From positions 1 to 34,129 of the forward strand of contig CAJXHL010000010.1 in the NCBI GenBank assembly GCA_913054335.1: a stretch of DNA of 34,129 nucleotides, read 5' to 3'. The position numbers were made by a program, and so were the translations under genes. The notes beneath the pieces were generated by a model. That model saw only the letters and a list, made by a program, of their open reading frames with translations, had not been told where the DNA came from and made no database searches. Origin of the DNA: an uncultured Gammaproteobacteria bacterium. Its GTDB lineage: Bacteria > Pseudomonadota > Gammaproteobacteria > PS1 > Pseudothioglobaceae. The number at the start of each line of letters is the position of its first letter. Positions within the stretch are counted from its first letter, which is position 1. Shown here in pieces: positions 1 through 8,057 of the stretch.

Positions 1-54
1 TTGATTATAAGTTTTGCCCTGCAAGAACGCATGCTGGACTTGTTGAGTGGCCAT
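1..54 (-). CDS. 5' end of an unidentified gene, cut by the window edge
   Basis: Two bases after the metR stop codon, on the same strand, an ATG at 54-52 opens a frame that stays open to the edge (18 codons, beginning MATQQVQHAFLQ). A GGAA lies about 6 bases upstream of the ATG, inside the end of metR. The tight spacing suggests a second gene in a metR operon. The visible peptide is too short to recognise, and an open frame of this length can occur by chance. Confidence 0.4.
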   Translation of the reverse strand, partial: MATQQVQHAFLQGKTYNQ

Positions 55-56
55 TG

Positions 57-941
57 CTATTCCAGCAATTCAGCTTGCCTAATAAACGCCTGAATATAAT
101 CAACACCTTGGTCATCGTCGCGAAGGCCTAGATAAATGCTTTTGCTGATACCAGCTCTACCTAGACGTACTGCCTGAACCGGCAACTTGTCAGCGTATTC
201 ATTCACTAGCCAATGTGGTAGTGCAGCCACACCTCGCCCAGCTGCAACGAGTTGTAGCATGATGTCGGTCGCCTCGATACTTTTGTGCTTTTTTGGTCTA
301 CAGTGTGCAGGGCTTAAGAATTGGCTGTATATATCAAGCCGCTCCATATCAACAGGATAACTATATAGCACCTCCTCTAAAAGATCTTTTGGTTCAACTT
401 GTGTTTTTTTGGCCAAAATATGCTGTTTACTAACAACCAACACCTGCTCATAATCCAGTACCGGTTTGAATGTCACCCCTGCTTGATGAATCGGGTCTGG
501 TGTGACCAAAACGTCGATGTCATAATTAAGCAATGCTTTCATGCCGCCAAATTGAAATTGTTGCTTTACATCGATATCTACCTCAGGGTAACGTTCAATA
601 AATGGTGTTACCACTTTTAATAACCATTGGTAACAAGGGTGACATTCCATACCAATACGAATTACGCCCTTTTCCCCTCTGGCAAAACGTTCAATCACCT
701 GGTCGGCATATTCTAGCTGTGGTAGCAAGCGATTTGCCACAGATAACAAATAGCTTCCCGCTTGTGTTAGGCGTATGGAACGCCCTTCTTTATTCCACAA
801 CTTGACAGCCGAGCGTTGCTCAAGTTTTTTGATAGCATGGGTTAAAGCGGATTGCGTCAGATGCAGGCTTTCTGCAGCCGCTGTTAGCGAGCCATTGCGC
901 TCGATTTCACGCAAAATAGAGAGATGGGAGCGTTCAATCAT
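57..941 (-). CDS. metR: LysR-family regulator of methionine genes, MetR
   Basis: MetR is a LysR-type cytoplasmic activator of methionine and methylenetetrahydrofolate genes that senses homocysteine. The 294-residue protein has an N-terminal winged helix-turn-helix (residues about 3-62, with GSLTAAAESLHLTQSALTHA) and a C-terminal substrate-binding domain. MetR-like hallmarks include the MECHPCYQWL stretch near residue 98, comparable to the IECHSCIQWL of enteric MetR, and AALPHWLV near residue 240. It is divergent from metF across a 168-bp gap, the classic MetR arrangement. Inference: it activates metF and may repress itself. A different LysR paralogue is unlikely given the neighbour and motifs. 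Confidence 0.88.
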   Translation of the reverse strand: MIERSHLSILREIERNGSLTAAAESLHLTQSALTHAIKKLEQRSAVKLWNKEGRSIRLTQAGSYLLSVANRLLPQLEYADQVIERFARGEKGVIRIGMECHPCYQWLLKVVTPFIERYPEVDIDVKQQFQFGGMKALLNYDIDVLVTPDPIHQAGVTFKPVLDYEQVLVVSKQHILAKKTQVEPKDLLEEVLYSYPVDMERLDIYSQFLSPAHCRPKKHKSIEATDIMLQLVAAGRGVAALPHWLVNEYADKLPVQAVRLGRAGISKSIYLGLRDDDQGVDYIQAFIRQAELLE

Positions 942-959
942 AATTAGAGATCTATACTA

Positions 960-1023
960 TGAATATTATTAATAATTAAATGAAATAATACCATTATTAT
1001 TCATTAAATGTTCTCATTATAAT
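960..1023. promoter_or_regulatory. metR-metF divergent control region with MetR-box-like sites and metF -10
   Basis: Bases 960-972 read TGAATATTATTAA, one base from the MetR consensus TGAA-N5-TTCA. A second, longer imperfect palindrome runs from TGAA at 981 to TTCA at 1003. A TATAAT at 1018-1023 on the plus strand fits a metF -10 with no good -35, as expected for an activator-dependent promoter. The sites are seen in the sequence; their binding by MetR is inferred from the neighbouring gene. Confidence 0.55.
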
Positions 1024-1044
1024 GACCACCTAATCAACAACACT

Positions 1045-1113
1045 ATGAAGAAAAATGGTTGGTTTTTTAGGGGGAAACTCTTGAAAGACATCCCAGAACG
1101 CCCGACACCATGA
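1045..1113 (+). CDS. 22-codon upstream reading frame overlapping the metF start
   Basis: ATG at 1045 opens 22 codons (starting MKKNGWFFRGKLLK) that end in TGA at 1111-1113. The metF ATG is 1110-1112, so the two frames overlap as ATGA, the standard form for translational coupling. metF has no Shine-Dalgarno in the bases just before its ATG, which makes coupling attractive. The frame starts about 22 bases after the proposed -10, near the expected 5' end of the transcript. It contains no run of methionine codons, so classical attenuation is not obvious. It could be a chance frame. Confidence 0.42.
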   Translation: MKKNGWFFRGKLLKDIPERPTP

Positions 1114-1931
1114 ATATTAGCTACGAATTTTTTCCCGCAAGAACCGAACAAGGCAAGAAAAATCTACAAGAAACCCTTGCAAAGCTGGATACAACCAATC
1201 CAGATTTTTATTCAGTCACTTTTGGGGCGCTTGGTTCAGCTCAAGACGCTACTTTTGACACAATTAACCAACTAAGTGTCGCAACTCCTGTTACCGTTGC
1301 GCCACACTTGACTTGTGTTGGTTCTGATAAAGCGCAAATGACAAAGCTGCTTGACAAGTATGTTCGTCTTGGAGTTAGTCGTGTAGTTGTTCTTAGAGGC
1401 GATATCCCGCCCGCTATCCGAGATATTGGTGAATTCCATTACGCCAGTGAATTGGTTGAATTCATCAAAAACAAGCACGATAATCGGTTCACTATTGACG
1501 TAGCCGCCTACCCAGAAAAACACCCGCAATCAAAAACAGTAGCAACCGATATCGAATATTTTGTCAACAAGGTCAAGGCCGGTGCTGATAGCGCCATCAC
1601 CCAATATTTTTACAATATAGACGCGTATTTTAGATTTGTCGATGAAGCGCAACAACTCGGCGCAGACATTACTATCGTGCCGGGTATTATGCCAATTACT
1701 AACTATGAGCAATTAGTGCGCTTTTCTAAAATTTGTGATGCCGATATTCCAGCTTGGATTCTTAATCGACTTGAAATGTATAGGGACGATATCAATAGTC
1801 TTAAAGCATTTGGCTTGGAGGTTGTTAGTGAGATGTGTCACCAAATGAGGAACAGAGGCGTTAATGACTTCCACTTCTACACGATGAATAGAAGTGAACC
1901 AACACTTTCAATTGTAAATAATATTGCATAG
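1110..1931 (+). CDS. metF: 5,10-methylenetetrahydrofolate reductase
   Basis: MetF is a cytoplasmic FAD enzyme that reduces 5,10-methylene-THF to 5-methyl-THF, the methyl donor for methionine synthesis. The 273-residue protein begins NISYEFFPARTEQGKKNL, matching the family's opening EFFPP segment with the active-site Glu. It continues with APHLTC near residue 67, the VVLRGDIP flavin-site motif near residue 95, and VAAYPEKHP near residue 132 (family V-A-x-Y-P-E-x-H-P). The length is slightly below the roughly 290 usual for the family. The ATG at 1110 is chosen from the family N-terminus. No Shine-Dalgarno precedes it, and the upstream frame overlaps it by ATGA. It is divergent from metR, its probable activator. 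No terminator hairpin was seen in the next 120 bases. Confidence 0.95.
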   Translation: MNISYEFFPARTEQGKKNLQETLAKLDTTNPDFYSVTFGALGSAQDATFDTINQLSVATPVTVAPHLTCVGSDKAQMTKLLDKYVRLGVSRVVVLRGDIPPAIRDIGEFHYASELVEFIKNKHDNRFTIDVAAYPEKHPQSKTVATDIEYFVNKVKAGADSAITQYFYNIDAYFRFVDEAQQLGADITIVPGIMPITNYEQLVRFSKICDADIPAWILNRLEMYRDDINSLKAFGLEVVSEMCHQMRNRGVNDFHFYTMNRSEPTLSIVNNIA

Positions 1932-2051
1932 ATCCTTGTTAGGTAATTATCTCTCTTTGTGCTTGCCACCCTTTATTCTATTAACTCTTGCGTGCCATCG
2001 TAAAGACTCAAACCAAACGCCTCAAGCAGATGTTATGCCATAGTAGTACGC

Positions 2052-2075
2052 AAAAAAAACCGCTTGATTTAGCGG
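2052..2075 (-). terminator. Intrinsic terminator for the hemD gene group
   Basis: Read on the minus strand this is CCGCT, a six-base loop, AGCGG and then eight T. The stem is perfect (2060-2064 with 2071-2075) and the U-tract is complete. It lies 27 bases beyond the stop of the minus-strand gene ending at 2103, so it closes that transcription unit. Confidence 0.85.
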
Positions 2076-2102
2076 AGAGATAAAAATTGTTAGAAGCTTT
2101 AT

Positions 2103-2540
2103 TTAGTGAAAAACGCGTTTTGAATGCACCCAACCTTGTAGCTTTTGCAAATCTTGTTGTTTTGTAGGTTGTGCTGCTTGCTCTAATGCGGCCAAACGTT
2201 CGTTTAACTCATTAAAGACTAAGGTGTAATGTTTGTTTTTTTGTGTCTCTTGATAGAGCTTTGATTTTAATGTTGCAATGACGGAGACAAAGTCTTCATC
2301 GTTACTGGCGCTTGGTCGTTGCTCTACTTCGCGCATCTTTCCATGAGCATTTTGCATACGATTTAAGTGATAGGTTGGCTCAGAGTACGGGTTCTTAAAA
2401 GCCAAATTGGTAGGATTAGATGGTATCACTTGAGCGGGAATATTAAGTGCTTGCAAAGAGCCACTACTGGCACGTTGTTGAATGGTAAAGCCACTTACTC
2501 CTAAAAGGCGGGCCACCCATGAAATACCAAATCTAATCAT
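2103..2540 (-). CDS. Unrecognised 145-residue protein downstream of hemD
   Basis: I do not recognise this protein. Residues 1-20 (MIRFGISWVARLLGVSGFTI) are hydrophobic to amphipathic and could be a membrane-associating helix. The middle is rich in Ser, Asn and Pro. Residues about 85-130 are charged and Gln/Glu/Lys rich, with a heptad-like pattern (FNELNERLAALEQAA) consistent with a short coiled coil. AAGGAGA lies 10 bases before the ATG, and a strong terminator follows the stop, so it is very likely a real last gene of the group with hemD. Its position next to a haem-synthesis gene hints at an envelope or haem role, but that is only context. Confidence 0.7.
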   Translation of the reverse strand: MIRFGISWVARLLGVSGFTIQQRASSGSLQALNIPAQVIPSNPTNLAFKNPYSEPTYHLNRMQNAHGKMREVEQRPSASNDEDFVSVIATLKSKLYQETQKNKHYTLVFNELNERLAALEQAAQPTKQQDLQKLQGWVHSKRVFH

Positions 2541-2610
2541 TTAACCAACTCTCCTTGAGGACGACACATTACCCAAAGACAAGGTGAATGTCAAACAAAA
2601 ACACTACTTT

Positions 2611-3342
2611 TTAGCTTATTTTACCACTTAATAGTTCATTAAGAATCTCTTTGTCCCCAAGGCCTGGGGCAATGTGAACTTTTTCAAATCCCAAAGACTG
2701 TGCAAAGGTTTTTATCCGCTCACTAATGACAATAAGTGGGTATTGTTTGAGTCGTTTAAGGTAATTTGGATTAATAGACTCGACAAGAGAAAGTGTGTTT
2801 GACAAAGTTTGATTGCTGTTGGCTAAAATAACACAATCATCACCTAACATAAAGCGCTCAATGGATTGCTGGTGAAGCTCAGTTACACCCAATACTCGCC
2901 GCACATAAACTTCTAGGTAATCTACTTGGTTGGAAGACTCTAATTCGTTTTTCAACGTTTCGACACCACCCTTTCCTCTAACAATCAAAACTCTTTTATT
3001 AATAATTGATTGACATTCGTCTAACTCTAACAATGCCTCACTTGAGGCGTTTTTTTTAGGGTGTGCATCTACCTGTACGCCAACGGCCATTAATTTATCA
3101 GCCGTTGTTGGTCCTACGGCAAATATTTTTTGATCTCTTGCCAACAACTGAGGCAAGTACTCGTGTGCATAAATAACAGCATTCACACTAATAAAAATGA
3201 TGACGTCATAGGATGCACTGGGAAGCTTTGGCATCAACTTTTTAATCTCAAAAGCAGGAAAAAGTGCGTAATCAAGACCCGCTTCTTTGAGTAATATTTG
3301 TAATTTGTCAACCTGCGCCAAAGGGCGCGTGACTAAAATCAT
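2611..3342 (-). CDS. hemD: Uroporphyrinogen-III synthase
   Basis: HemD cyclises hydroxymethylbilane, inverting ring D, to make uroporphyrinogen III, the precursor of haem, sirohaem and cobalamin. The 243-residue length fits. Sequence signs are the opening ILVTRPLAQVDKL, the IIFISVNAV segment near residue 49, FAVGPTTADKL near residue 73 and CVILANSNQTL near residue 170. HemD is poorly conserved, and these positions match the family's two-domain layout. The ATG overlaps the stop of the upstream gene (ATGA), so the two are translationally coupled. Sirohaem is the cofactor of DsrAB sulfite reductase, a possible metabolic link to the dsr genes here (inference). Confidence 0.88.
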   Translation of the reverse strand: MILVTRPLAQVDKLQILLKEAGLDYALFPAFEIKKLMPKLPSASYDVIIFISVNAVIYAHEYLPQLLARDQKIFAVGPTTADKLMAVGVQVDAHPKKNASSEALLELDECQSIINKRVLIVRGKGGVETLKNELESSNQVDYLEVYVRRVLGVTELHQQSIERFMLGDDCVILANSNQTLSNTLSLVESINPNYLKRLKQYPLIVISERIKTFAQSLGFEKVHIAPGLGDKEILNELLSGKIS

Positions 3343-3938
3343 TCGCTATTGACCAATGCTGAGATACTCTGCATATGATTAAGGCTGTCACCCACAGTAG
3401 AGGCGCAAATAATTGTTGCTCTTGGTAAACCTGCCATTGTCGAGAGTAGTTCTTGCGAAATAGACTCCAACTCAGTTAAATCAGATAATAGCAGTACTGG
3501 TGTGTTTGTGTAGTATATGGTTTGACCCAGCACTTTGCACTGGTTTAAGGTGCTTTTAAGTGTCACCAAAGATTGCAAGCAAACTTTATTACTCTCTATC
3601 AATTTTAAAGAAGCTGGCTTGGGCTGACTCGTCACATGACACCACAGAGTATAGTTTTCCTGGTATTCCTGCAAACTTGCAAGCAATTGCTTTAGTTGGG
3701 CTGCATCATTTAATACACTCTCCTCAACAACCAATACAAGCTCAAAGTAATCGCCAAGGTCATCGTGAATTGCCTCAAAGATATGCTCCAAGTCTTCGTC
3801 AGTATCAACGGGAAGTGCAAGCGCCTTAAACAGGCTTGAATAATGATCAAAACGCCAATCTTCAGGCAAGTCATCTGGATAAAAATCATCGCCAAATTCA
3901 AGACCCACTCTGCCAATTAAAAACTCTGTTTTAGTCAT
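3339..3938 (-). CDS. Unrecognised 199-residue protein coupled to hemD, possible DUF72 relative
   Basis: Function unknown. The N-terminus (EFLIGRVGLEFGDDFYPDDL, then a DWRFDHYSSLFKAL stretch) loosely resembles the start of DUF72/YecE proteins, which open with G-x-x-G-W, FYP, and a tyrosine/serine-F segment. The rest is shorter than the roughly 240-300 residues of that family, and the match is by eye only. No signal peptide or membrane segment is seen. Its stop overlaps the hemD start by four bases, so co-expression is secure. A TATTAT hexamer on the minus strand about 18 bases upstream of the start, overlapping the exchanger gene's -10 region, could be its promoter. Confidence 0.72.
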   Translation of the reverse strand: MTKTEFLIGRVGLEFGDDFYPDDLPEDWRFDHYSSLFKALALPVDTDEDLEHIFEAIHDDLGDYFELVLVVEESVLNDAAQLKQLLASLQEYQENYTLWCHVTSQPKPASLKLIESNKVCLQSLVTLKSTLNQCKVLGQTIYYTNTPVLLLSDLTELESISQELLSTMAGLPRATIICASTVGDSLNHMQSISALVNSE

Positions 3939-3955
3939 TCTACGTTGTATGCCTT

Positions 3956-3961
3956 TATAAT
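3956..3961 (+). promoter_or_regulatory. -10 element for the exchanger-tsaE-amidase operon
   Basis: TATAAT lies 38 bases upstream of the exchanger ATG, in the gap separating two divergent transcription units. The matching -35 (AGTCAT at 17 bases) is poor, so the assignment rests mainly on the perfect hexamer and its location. Confidence 0.45.
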
Positions 3962-3999
3962 AGCCTAATTCTAATTCACCTTAAGGCCAAACCCCTAAA

Positions 4000-4950
4000 A
4001 TGTTCGAGTCGATTATAGCCCTTGTGTCAGGCTTTGTATTACTTATTTGGAGCGCTGATGAATTCACCAACAATGGCGCTAAAATTGCCAATATTTTCAA
4101 GATTTCACCCCTTATTATTGGCCTGCTCATTTTTGGCTTTGGCACTTCTGCACCAGAAATGTTGGTTTCAGGATTAGCGGCTTACGAAGGCCACCCAGAG
4201 TTGAGTATTGGCAACGCCTTTGGTTCTAATATTTTTAATATAGCCTTAGTGTTGGGCATTACAACAATCATTCTTCCTATCAAAGTAAAGCAAGACATTC
4301 TGAAAAAAGAATGGCTTTACTTAATGGCGTCCACACTCGTTGCTGGCATCCTGATTTGGGATGGTCATTTAAGTATTGCGGACGGTTTAATTCTTTTGGG
4401 CTTGCTGGCTGTGTTTTTAATTTACACTTTTGTTGCCTCTAAAACAGGCGACCACCAAGAGTTTGACAATCTTGGCATTGAAGTTAAACAAGATCAAGCA
4501 AAAAAGGTTTGGTTAATGCTTACTATCTCTTTTGTGGTATTGCTCGTTAGTGCTAAGCTTGTGGTATGGGGTGGAACCGAGCTTGCTGCCTTGTTCGGCG
4601 TCTCTGACTTGCTCATCGGTTTGACGGTGGTAGCGCTCGGTACAAGTCTGCCAGAATTGGCAGTCTCTATTAGCAGTGCTTTGAAAAAACAACATGAAAT
4701 GGTTGTGGGCAATATCATTGGCTCCAATTTATTTAACACGGTGGGTGTCCTCGCAATTCCGAGCCTTATTCTTCCTTTTGATGTACCAATGGAAGTCATC
4801 AATCGGGACTATCCATTTATGATTGGCCTGACGATACTACTGTTTGTTTTTTCTTATAAGTTTAAGAAAGAAGGGGTTATTAGTCGCTTAGAAGGTGTGT
4901 TACTGCTCGTCGTACTTGCTATCTACCTATACATCTTAATTTGGACTTAG
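4000..4950 (+). CDS. yrbG: Inner-membrane Na+/Ca2+ exchanger, YrbG type
   Basis: This is a member of the CaCA cation/Ca2+ antiporter family in the cytoplasmic membrane, normally exporting Ca2+ or another cation against Na+ or H+. The 316-residue protein is hydrophobic, with about ten predicted membrane spans in two homologous halves. Both ion-binding alpha repeats are visible: GFGTSAPEMLVS with GNAFGSNIFNI in the first half, and ALGTSLPELAVS with GNIIGSNLFN in the second, each keeping the acidic residue of the G-T-S-x-P-E core. A cytoplasmic loop (residues about 145-170) joins the halves. It is the first gene of a plus-strand operon and overlaps tsaE by 10 bases. The true substrate ion cannot be read from sequence. 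Confidence 0.92.
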   Translation: MFESIIALVSGFVLLIWSADEFTNNGAKIANIFKISPLIIGLLIFGFGTSAPEMLVSGLAAYEGHPELSIGNAFGSNIFNIALVLGITTIILPIKVKQDILKKEWLYLMASTLVAGILIWDGHLSIADGLILLGLLAVFLIYTFVASKTGDHQEFDNLGIEVKQDQAKKVWLMLTISFVVLLVSAKLVVWGGTELAALFGVSDLLIGLTVVALGTSLPELAVSISSALKKQHEMVVGNIIGSNLFNTVGVLAIPSLILPFDVPMEVINRDYPFMIGLTILLFVFSYKFKKEGVISRLEGVLLLVVLAIYLYILIWT

Positions 4951-5399
4951 CTGTTAAAAACTTAGGCGAAACACAAGCACTGGCTACAAGCTTGGCCAAG
5001 TGCTGCTCGTCTTTACAAGACGTATTTGTGATTTACTTAATTGGTGATTTGGGCACCGGAAAAACAACGCTTGCTCAAAGTTTTATTCAATTTTTTGGCT
5101 TTGATCGGGTGAAAAGCCCCACTTATTCATTGGTAGAGAGCTATCAGAATGAGTTAGCAAACATTCACCACTTTGATTGCTACCGACTCAGTGACCCCGA
5201 AGAGCTTGACTATATTGGTATTCGTGAATACCTTAGCCCAGGTAGTATTCAGCTCATCGAGTGGCCAGAGCTTGGCAAAGGAGTAATTGCAAAAGCCGAT
5301 ATTTCTATCAACTTAAAAGGTGATCATGACGAAAGGCAAATCAACATCCAAGGCCATAGCGATATCGGCAAAAAGGTAATTGAGTGCGCTATTTCATAG
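4941..5399 (+). CDS. tsaE: tRNA threonylcarbamoyladenosine biosynthesis ATPase TsaE
   Basis: TsaE is the ATPase that works with TsaB and TsaD to add threonylcarbamoyl to A37 of ANN-decoding tRNAs. The 152 residues carry the Walker A motif GDLGTGKTT (35-43), followed by KSPTYSLVESY and HFDCYRLSDPEELDYIG, the typical central segment, and LIEWPELG with the Walker-B-like Glu-Trp. The start is TTG at 4941, inside the end of the exchanger gene. No better start exists, because the Walker A lies only 34 codons in. It overlaps the amidase gene by 16 bases. A tsaE-amidase pairing is common in Gammaproteobacteria and supports both calls. Confidence 0.93.
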   Translation: MDLAVKNLGETQALATSLAKCCSSLQDVFVIYLIGDLGTGKTTLAQSFIQFFGFDRVKSPTYSLVESYQNELANIHHFDCYRLSDPEELDYIGIREYLSPGSIQLIEWPELGKGVIAKADISINLKGDHDERQINIQGHSDIGKKVIECAIS

Positions 5400-6511
5400 G
5401 CCTTGTTTTATCACTTGTCATGACGTCAGCCTTTGCTGAGGAGAAAACGACGCTTTTTGATTTTCGCTATTGGACAGCACCCAACCACACTCGAATTGTT
5501 GTTGATACAGAAGAAAATACTTTATTTAGCGTGAGCGCAAAAGACAATTATGTTTTATTAAGTGTTGAGAGTGCCGAAGTGCTACCACAAACATTTTCTC
5601 ACTTATTTTTCGAAGACGAGCGTATTAAAAGAACTCAAATCAAGCGTAGTGGTGATGACATACGACTCATTTTTTACACCAATAATGTGTTTAAAGTTAA
5701 GCACTACACCCTTGCTCCTAACAAAAAATATAAATATCATCGGCTGGTTATTGATTTGATTGACCTCCTGCCAAAAACAGCTCTTACAGATACTGCAATT
5801 GAGCAATACGATGCGCCACGCAAAGTTGTAATAGTTGATGCTGGTCACGGTGGTGAAGATCCAGGCGCCTTAGGCAAGAATGGTTCGCGTGAAAAAGACG
5901 TCAATCTTGCCATCGCAAAAAAACTGGTAGACACCATCAATCAAAGCGGTGATATTACGGCCATACTTACTCGAAGTGGCGATTACTACATTCCCCTTAC
6001 CGAGCGTATAACCATTGGTTTGAGGAAAAAAGCGACAATGTTTATCTCAATCCATGCAGATGCGGTTGAGAGCTCTAGCGCTAAAGGCGCATCAATTTAC
6101 AGTCTGTCTGAGAAAGGCGAGACAAGTAAACTGGCTAAACAACTGGAGCAGTCTGAAAACTCCGTCGATCAATTTGGCGGTGTTGAAAAGGTTATTGATA
6201 ACGACCAATTCTTAAAAACAATCCTGACTGATTTTTCCCGGAAAGACCGCGACATCCAATCACAACAATTGGCAACTACCATTCTAAAACAAATAAGCGC
6301 TATTGGCCCAGTACATAAAAAGACCCCCCAAAAAGCCAATTTCGTTGTACTGAAGTCTCCCGCTATCCCTTCTGTATTGGTAGAAACTGCTTTCATTTCT
6401 AATCCAGAACAAGAAGCGCGACTTAATAATTGGAGAGAGCAACAAAAAATTGCCGATGCTATTTTCCAAGGTATTAAGGATTACTACTCAGCAGTTGAGG
6501 CGTCATTATAA
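5384..6511 (+). CDS. amiC: N-acetylmuramoyl-L-alanine amidase (AmiB/AmiC type)
   Basis: This periplasmic zinc amidase cleaves the amide between MurNAc and the stem peptide during daughter-cell separation. The 375-residue protein has a signal peptide (residues 1-18, hydrophobic core IGLVLSLVMTSAFA, cleavage likely after AFA). An AMIN domain (about 25-130) targets it to septal peptidoglycan, and an Amidase_3 domain follows (about 140-370). Catalytic-site motifs are VVIVDAGHGGEDPGA (zinc His), REKDVNLAIA (zinc Glu), FISIHADA (zinc His) and VLVETAFISNPEQE (catalytic Glu). The GTG start at 5384 is chosen because it gives a clean signal peptide. No LysM domain is visible, unlike many AmiB proteins. 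Its 3' end overlaps dsrK tail to tail by 28 bases. Confidence 0.92.
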   Translation: MRYFIGLVLSLVMTSAFAEEKTTLFDFRYWTAPNHTRIVVDTEENTLFSVSAKDNYVLLSVESAEVLPQTFSHLFFEDERIKRTQIKRSGDDIRLIFYTNNVFKVKHYTLAPNKKYKYHRLVIDLIDLLPKTALTDTAIEQYDAPRKVVIVDAGHGGEDPGALGKNGSREKDVNLAIAKKLVDTINQSGDITAILTRSGDYYIPLTERITIGLRKKATMFISIHADAVESSSAKGASIYSLSEKGETSKLAKQLEQSENSVDQFGGVEKVIDNDQFLKTILTDFSRKDRDIQSQQLATTILKQISAIGPVHKKTPQKANFVVLKSPAIPSVLVETAFISNPEQEARLNNWREQQKIADAIFQGIKDYYSAVEASL

Positions 6512-8055
6512 AGCTCTACCTCTTCCTGAGAATGATCTTCACTTAGAACCAATGCCTCGCTGACAAGCTGATGCACGCTGACCACCATGAACGGGTCAAA
6601 ATCATAAAACGGTAAGACTTTTGTAAACTGCGATTTACATATGGCACAAAGCGCTGCCAAAGTATTCACACCACTCTTTTCTTCACTCTGTTTTAGCGCC
6701 TGCATTCTAGGAAACGCACCTTTGACGCGCAATTCCAACAAATCATCGGCCAACAAACCGCCACCGCCACCGCAACAAAAAGTTGATGCTTTGATCGTGT
6801 TTTCAGCCATGTCAACAAAGTGATTACAAACCGCTTTAATCACTTCTCTTGGTAAGATAAATTGACCATTTTCAATGCCCCCCATATTACTACCACGGGC
6901 TACATTGCATGAATCATGAAAGGTAACGGTGCGATGGTCGTTCTTAGTTTTATCGAATGTCAATTGTCCTTTTTGGATTAAATCGTAAGTGTATTCAATA
7001 ATATGTTGAGGTTGTGGGTAGTTTTGGTCCAACTGGTTTTGAAGTTGTAGTGCATATTCATCACTTGCACCGCCACCAATACCAGTCAGTGTATTCCAAA
7101 AACTGTAAGCAACACGCCAAGCGTGGCCGCACTCACCAACAATAATTCGCTTAACGCCCAAATCAAGTGCCGCTTTTCGAATGCGTAGCGCACCCTCGCG
7201 CATAATATCGTAATTACCGATAAACATGCCGAAATTGGCCCCTTCAGAGGCATAAGAACTCAATGTCCACGATGCGCCCGACTGATGAAAAACTTTAGCG
7301 TAGCCAATCAAACCGTCAATATGGGGCTCAGCAAAAAAATCGGCCGACGGTGTTATTAATAATATATCAGCACCTTCTCTATCAAGTGGCAGCTTAACCG
7401 CCACGCCAGTATCCTCTTCGATTTCTTTCTCAAGATCAAGCAAAGTGTCGCGTAGGGCCGGCTCTGGCATGCCTAGGTTATTGCCAATTTTTTTGACCTT
7501 GCCTAAGATTTGATTACAATACTTTTGCCCAACGCCAATAACATTCATTACCTCACGGGCGGCCATTGTTATCTCTGCAGTATCAATCCCATAAGGACAA
7601 TAAACCGAGCAACGTCGACACTCTGAACACTGATGAAAATAGTTGTACCAGTCATCAAGCATATCCTCATCAAGTTCTTTTGCGCCAACCAATTTAGGAA
7701 AGTGTTTGCCTGCAAAAGTAAAGTGGCGCCGATAAACGCTGCGAAACAAATCTTGCCTCGCCACAGGCATATTTTTAGGATCGCCTGTACCAAGGAAATA
7801 ATGACATTTATCGGTGCAAGCACCACATTTCACACAAGCATCTAAAAACACAGGAATGGAGCGATATTTGCTTATCGTTTCACCCATTTTTTCAATTGCG
7901 ACTTGTTGCCAATTGTCAACCTTTTCACCGGGAAAGCCAAGAGATTTTTGCATATCAGCATTGGCTTTAAACGGCCCATCACCACTCATAGCATCACTCT
8001 TCAATGCGGGTGTTTTCAGGTAGGTTTCTAATTTTGGTATGTCAAATTTTGCCAT
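6484..8055 (-). CDS. dsrK: DsrK, iron-sulfur subunit of the Dsr membrane complex
   Basis: DsrK is the cytoplasmic HdrD-like catalytic subunit of DsrMK(JOP). It is thought to oxidise or reduce the DsrC trisulfide/disulfide and exchange electrons with the quinone pool through DsrM. The 523 residues include two [4Fe-4S] ferredoxin-type sites (C74, C77, C80, C84 and C143, C146, C149, C153). A C-terminal CCG-type non-cubane cluster region has C309 in ECGH, C383 in HDSCN, C427-C428 in CCGGGGG, and C470 and C473 in CAIC. Length and motif order are as in sulfur oxidisers. The start is 2 bases after the dsrM stop, with AAAGGTGGA across that junction as ribosome site. The usual dsrL/J/O/P genes do not follow. 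Confidence 0.93.
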   Translation of the reverse strand: MAKFDIPKLETYLKTPALKSDAMSGDGPFKANADMQKSLGFPGEKVDNWQQVAIEKMGETISKYRSIPVFLDACVKCGACTDKCHYFLGTGDPKNMPVARQDLFRSVYRRHFTFAGKHFPKLVGAKELDEDMLDDWYNYFHQCSECRRCSVYCPYGIDTAEITMAAREVMNVIGVGQKYCNQILGKVKKIGNNLGMPEPALRDTLLDLEKEIEEDTGVAVKLPLDREGADILLITPSADFFAEPHIDGLIGYAKVFHQSGASWTLSSYASEGANFGMFIGNYDIMREGALRIRKAALDLGVKRIIVGECGHAWRVAYSFWNTLTGIGGGASDEYALQLQNQLDQNYPQPQHIIEYTYDLIQKGQLTFDKTKNDHRTVTFHDSCNVARGSNMGGIENGQFILPREVIKAVCNHFVDMAENTIKASTFCCGGGGGLLADDLLELRVKGAFPRMQALKQSEEKSGVNTLAALCAICKSQFTKVLPFYDFDPFMVVSVHQLVSEALVLSEDHSQEEVELYNDASTAE

Positions 8056-8057
8056 GA

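Noticed and set aside
1024-1109. A possible riboswitch in the 80-base metF leader (GGGGG and CCC segments)
   Set aside because: No SAM, SAH or folate-type riboswitch core could be recognised, and the pairing is weak. The open reading frame explains the region better.
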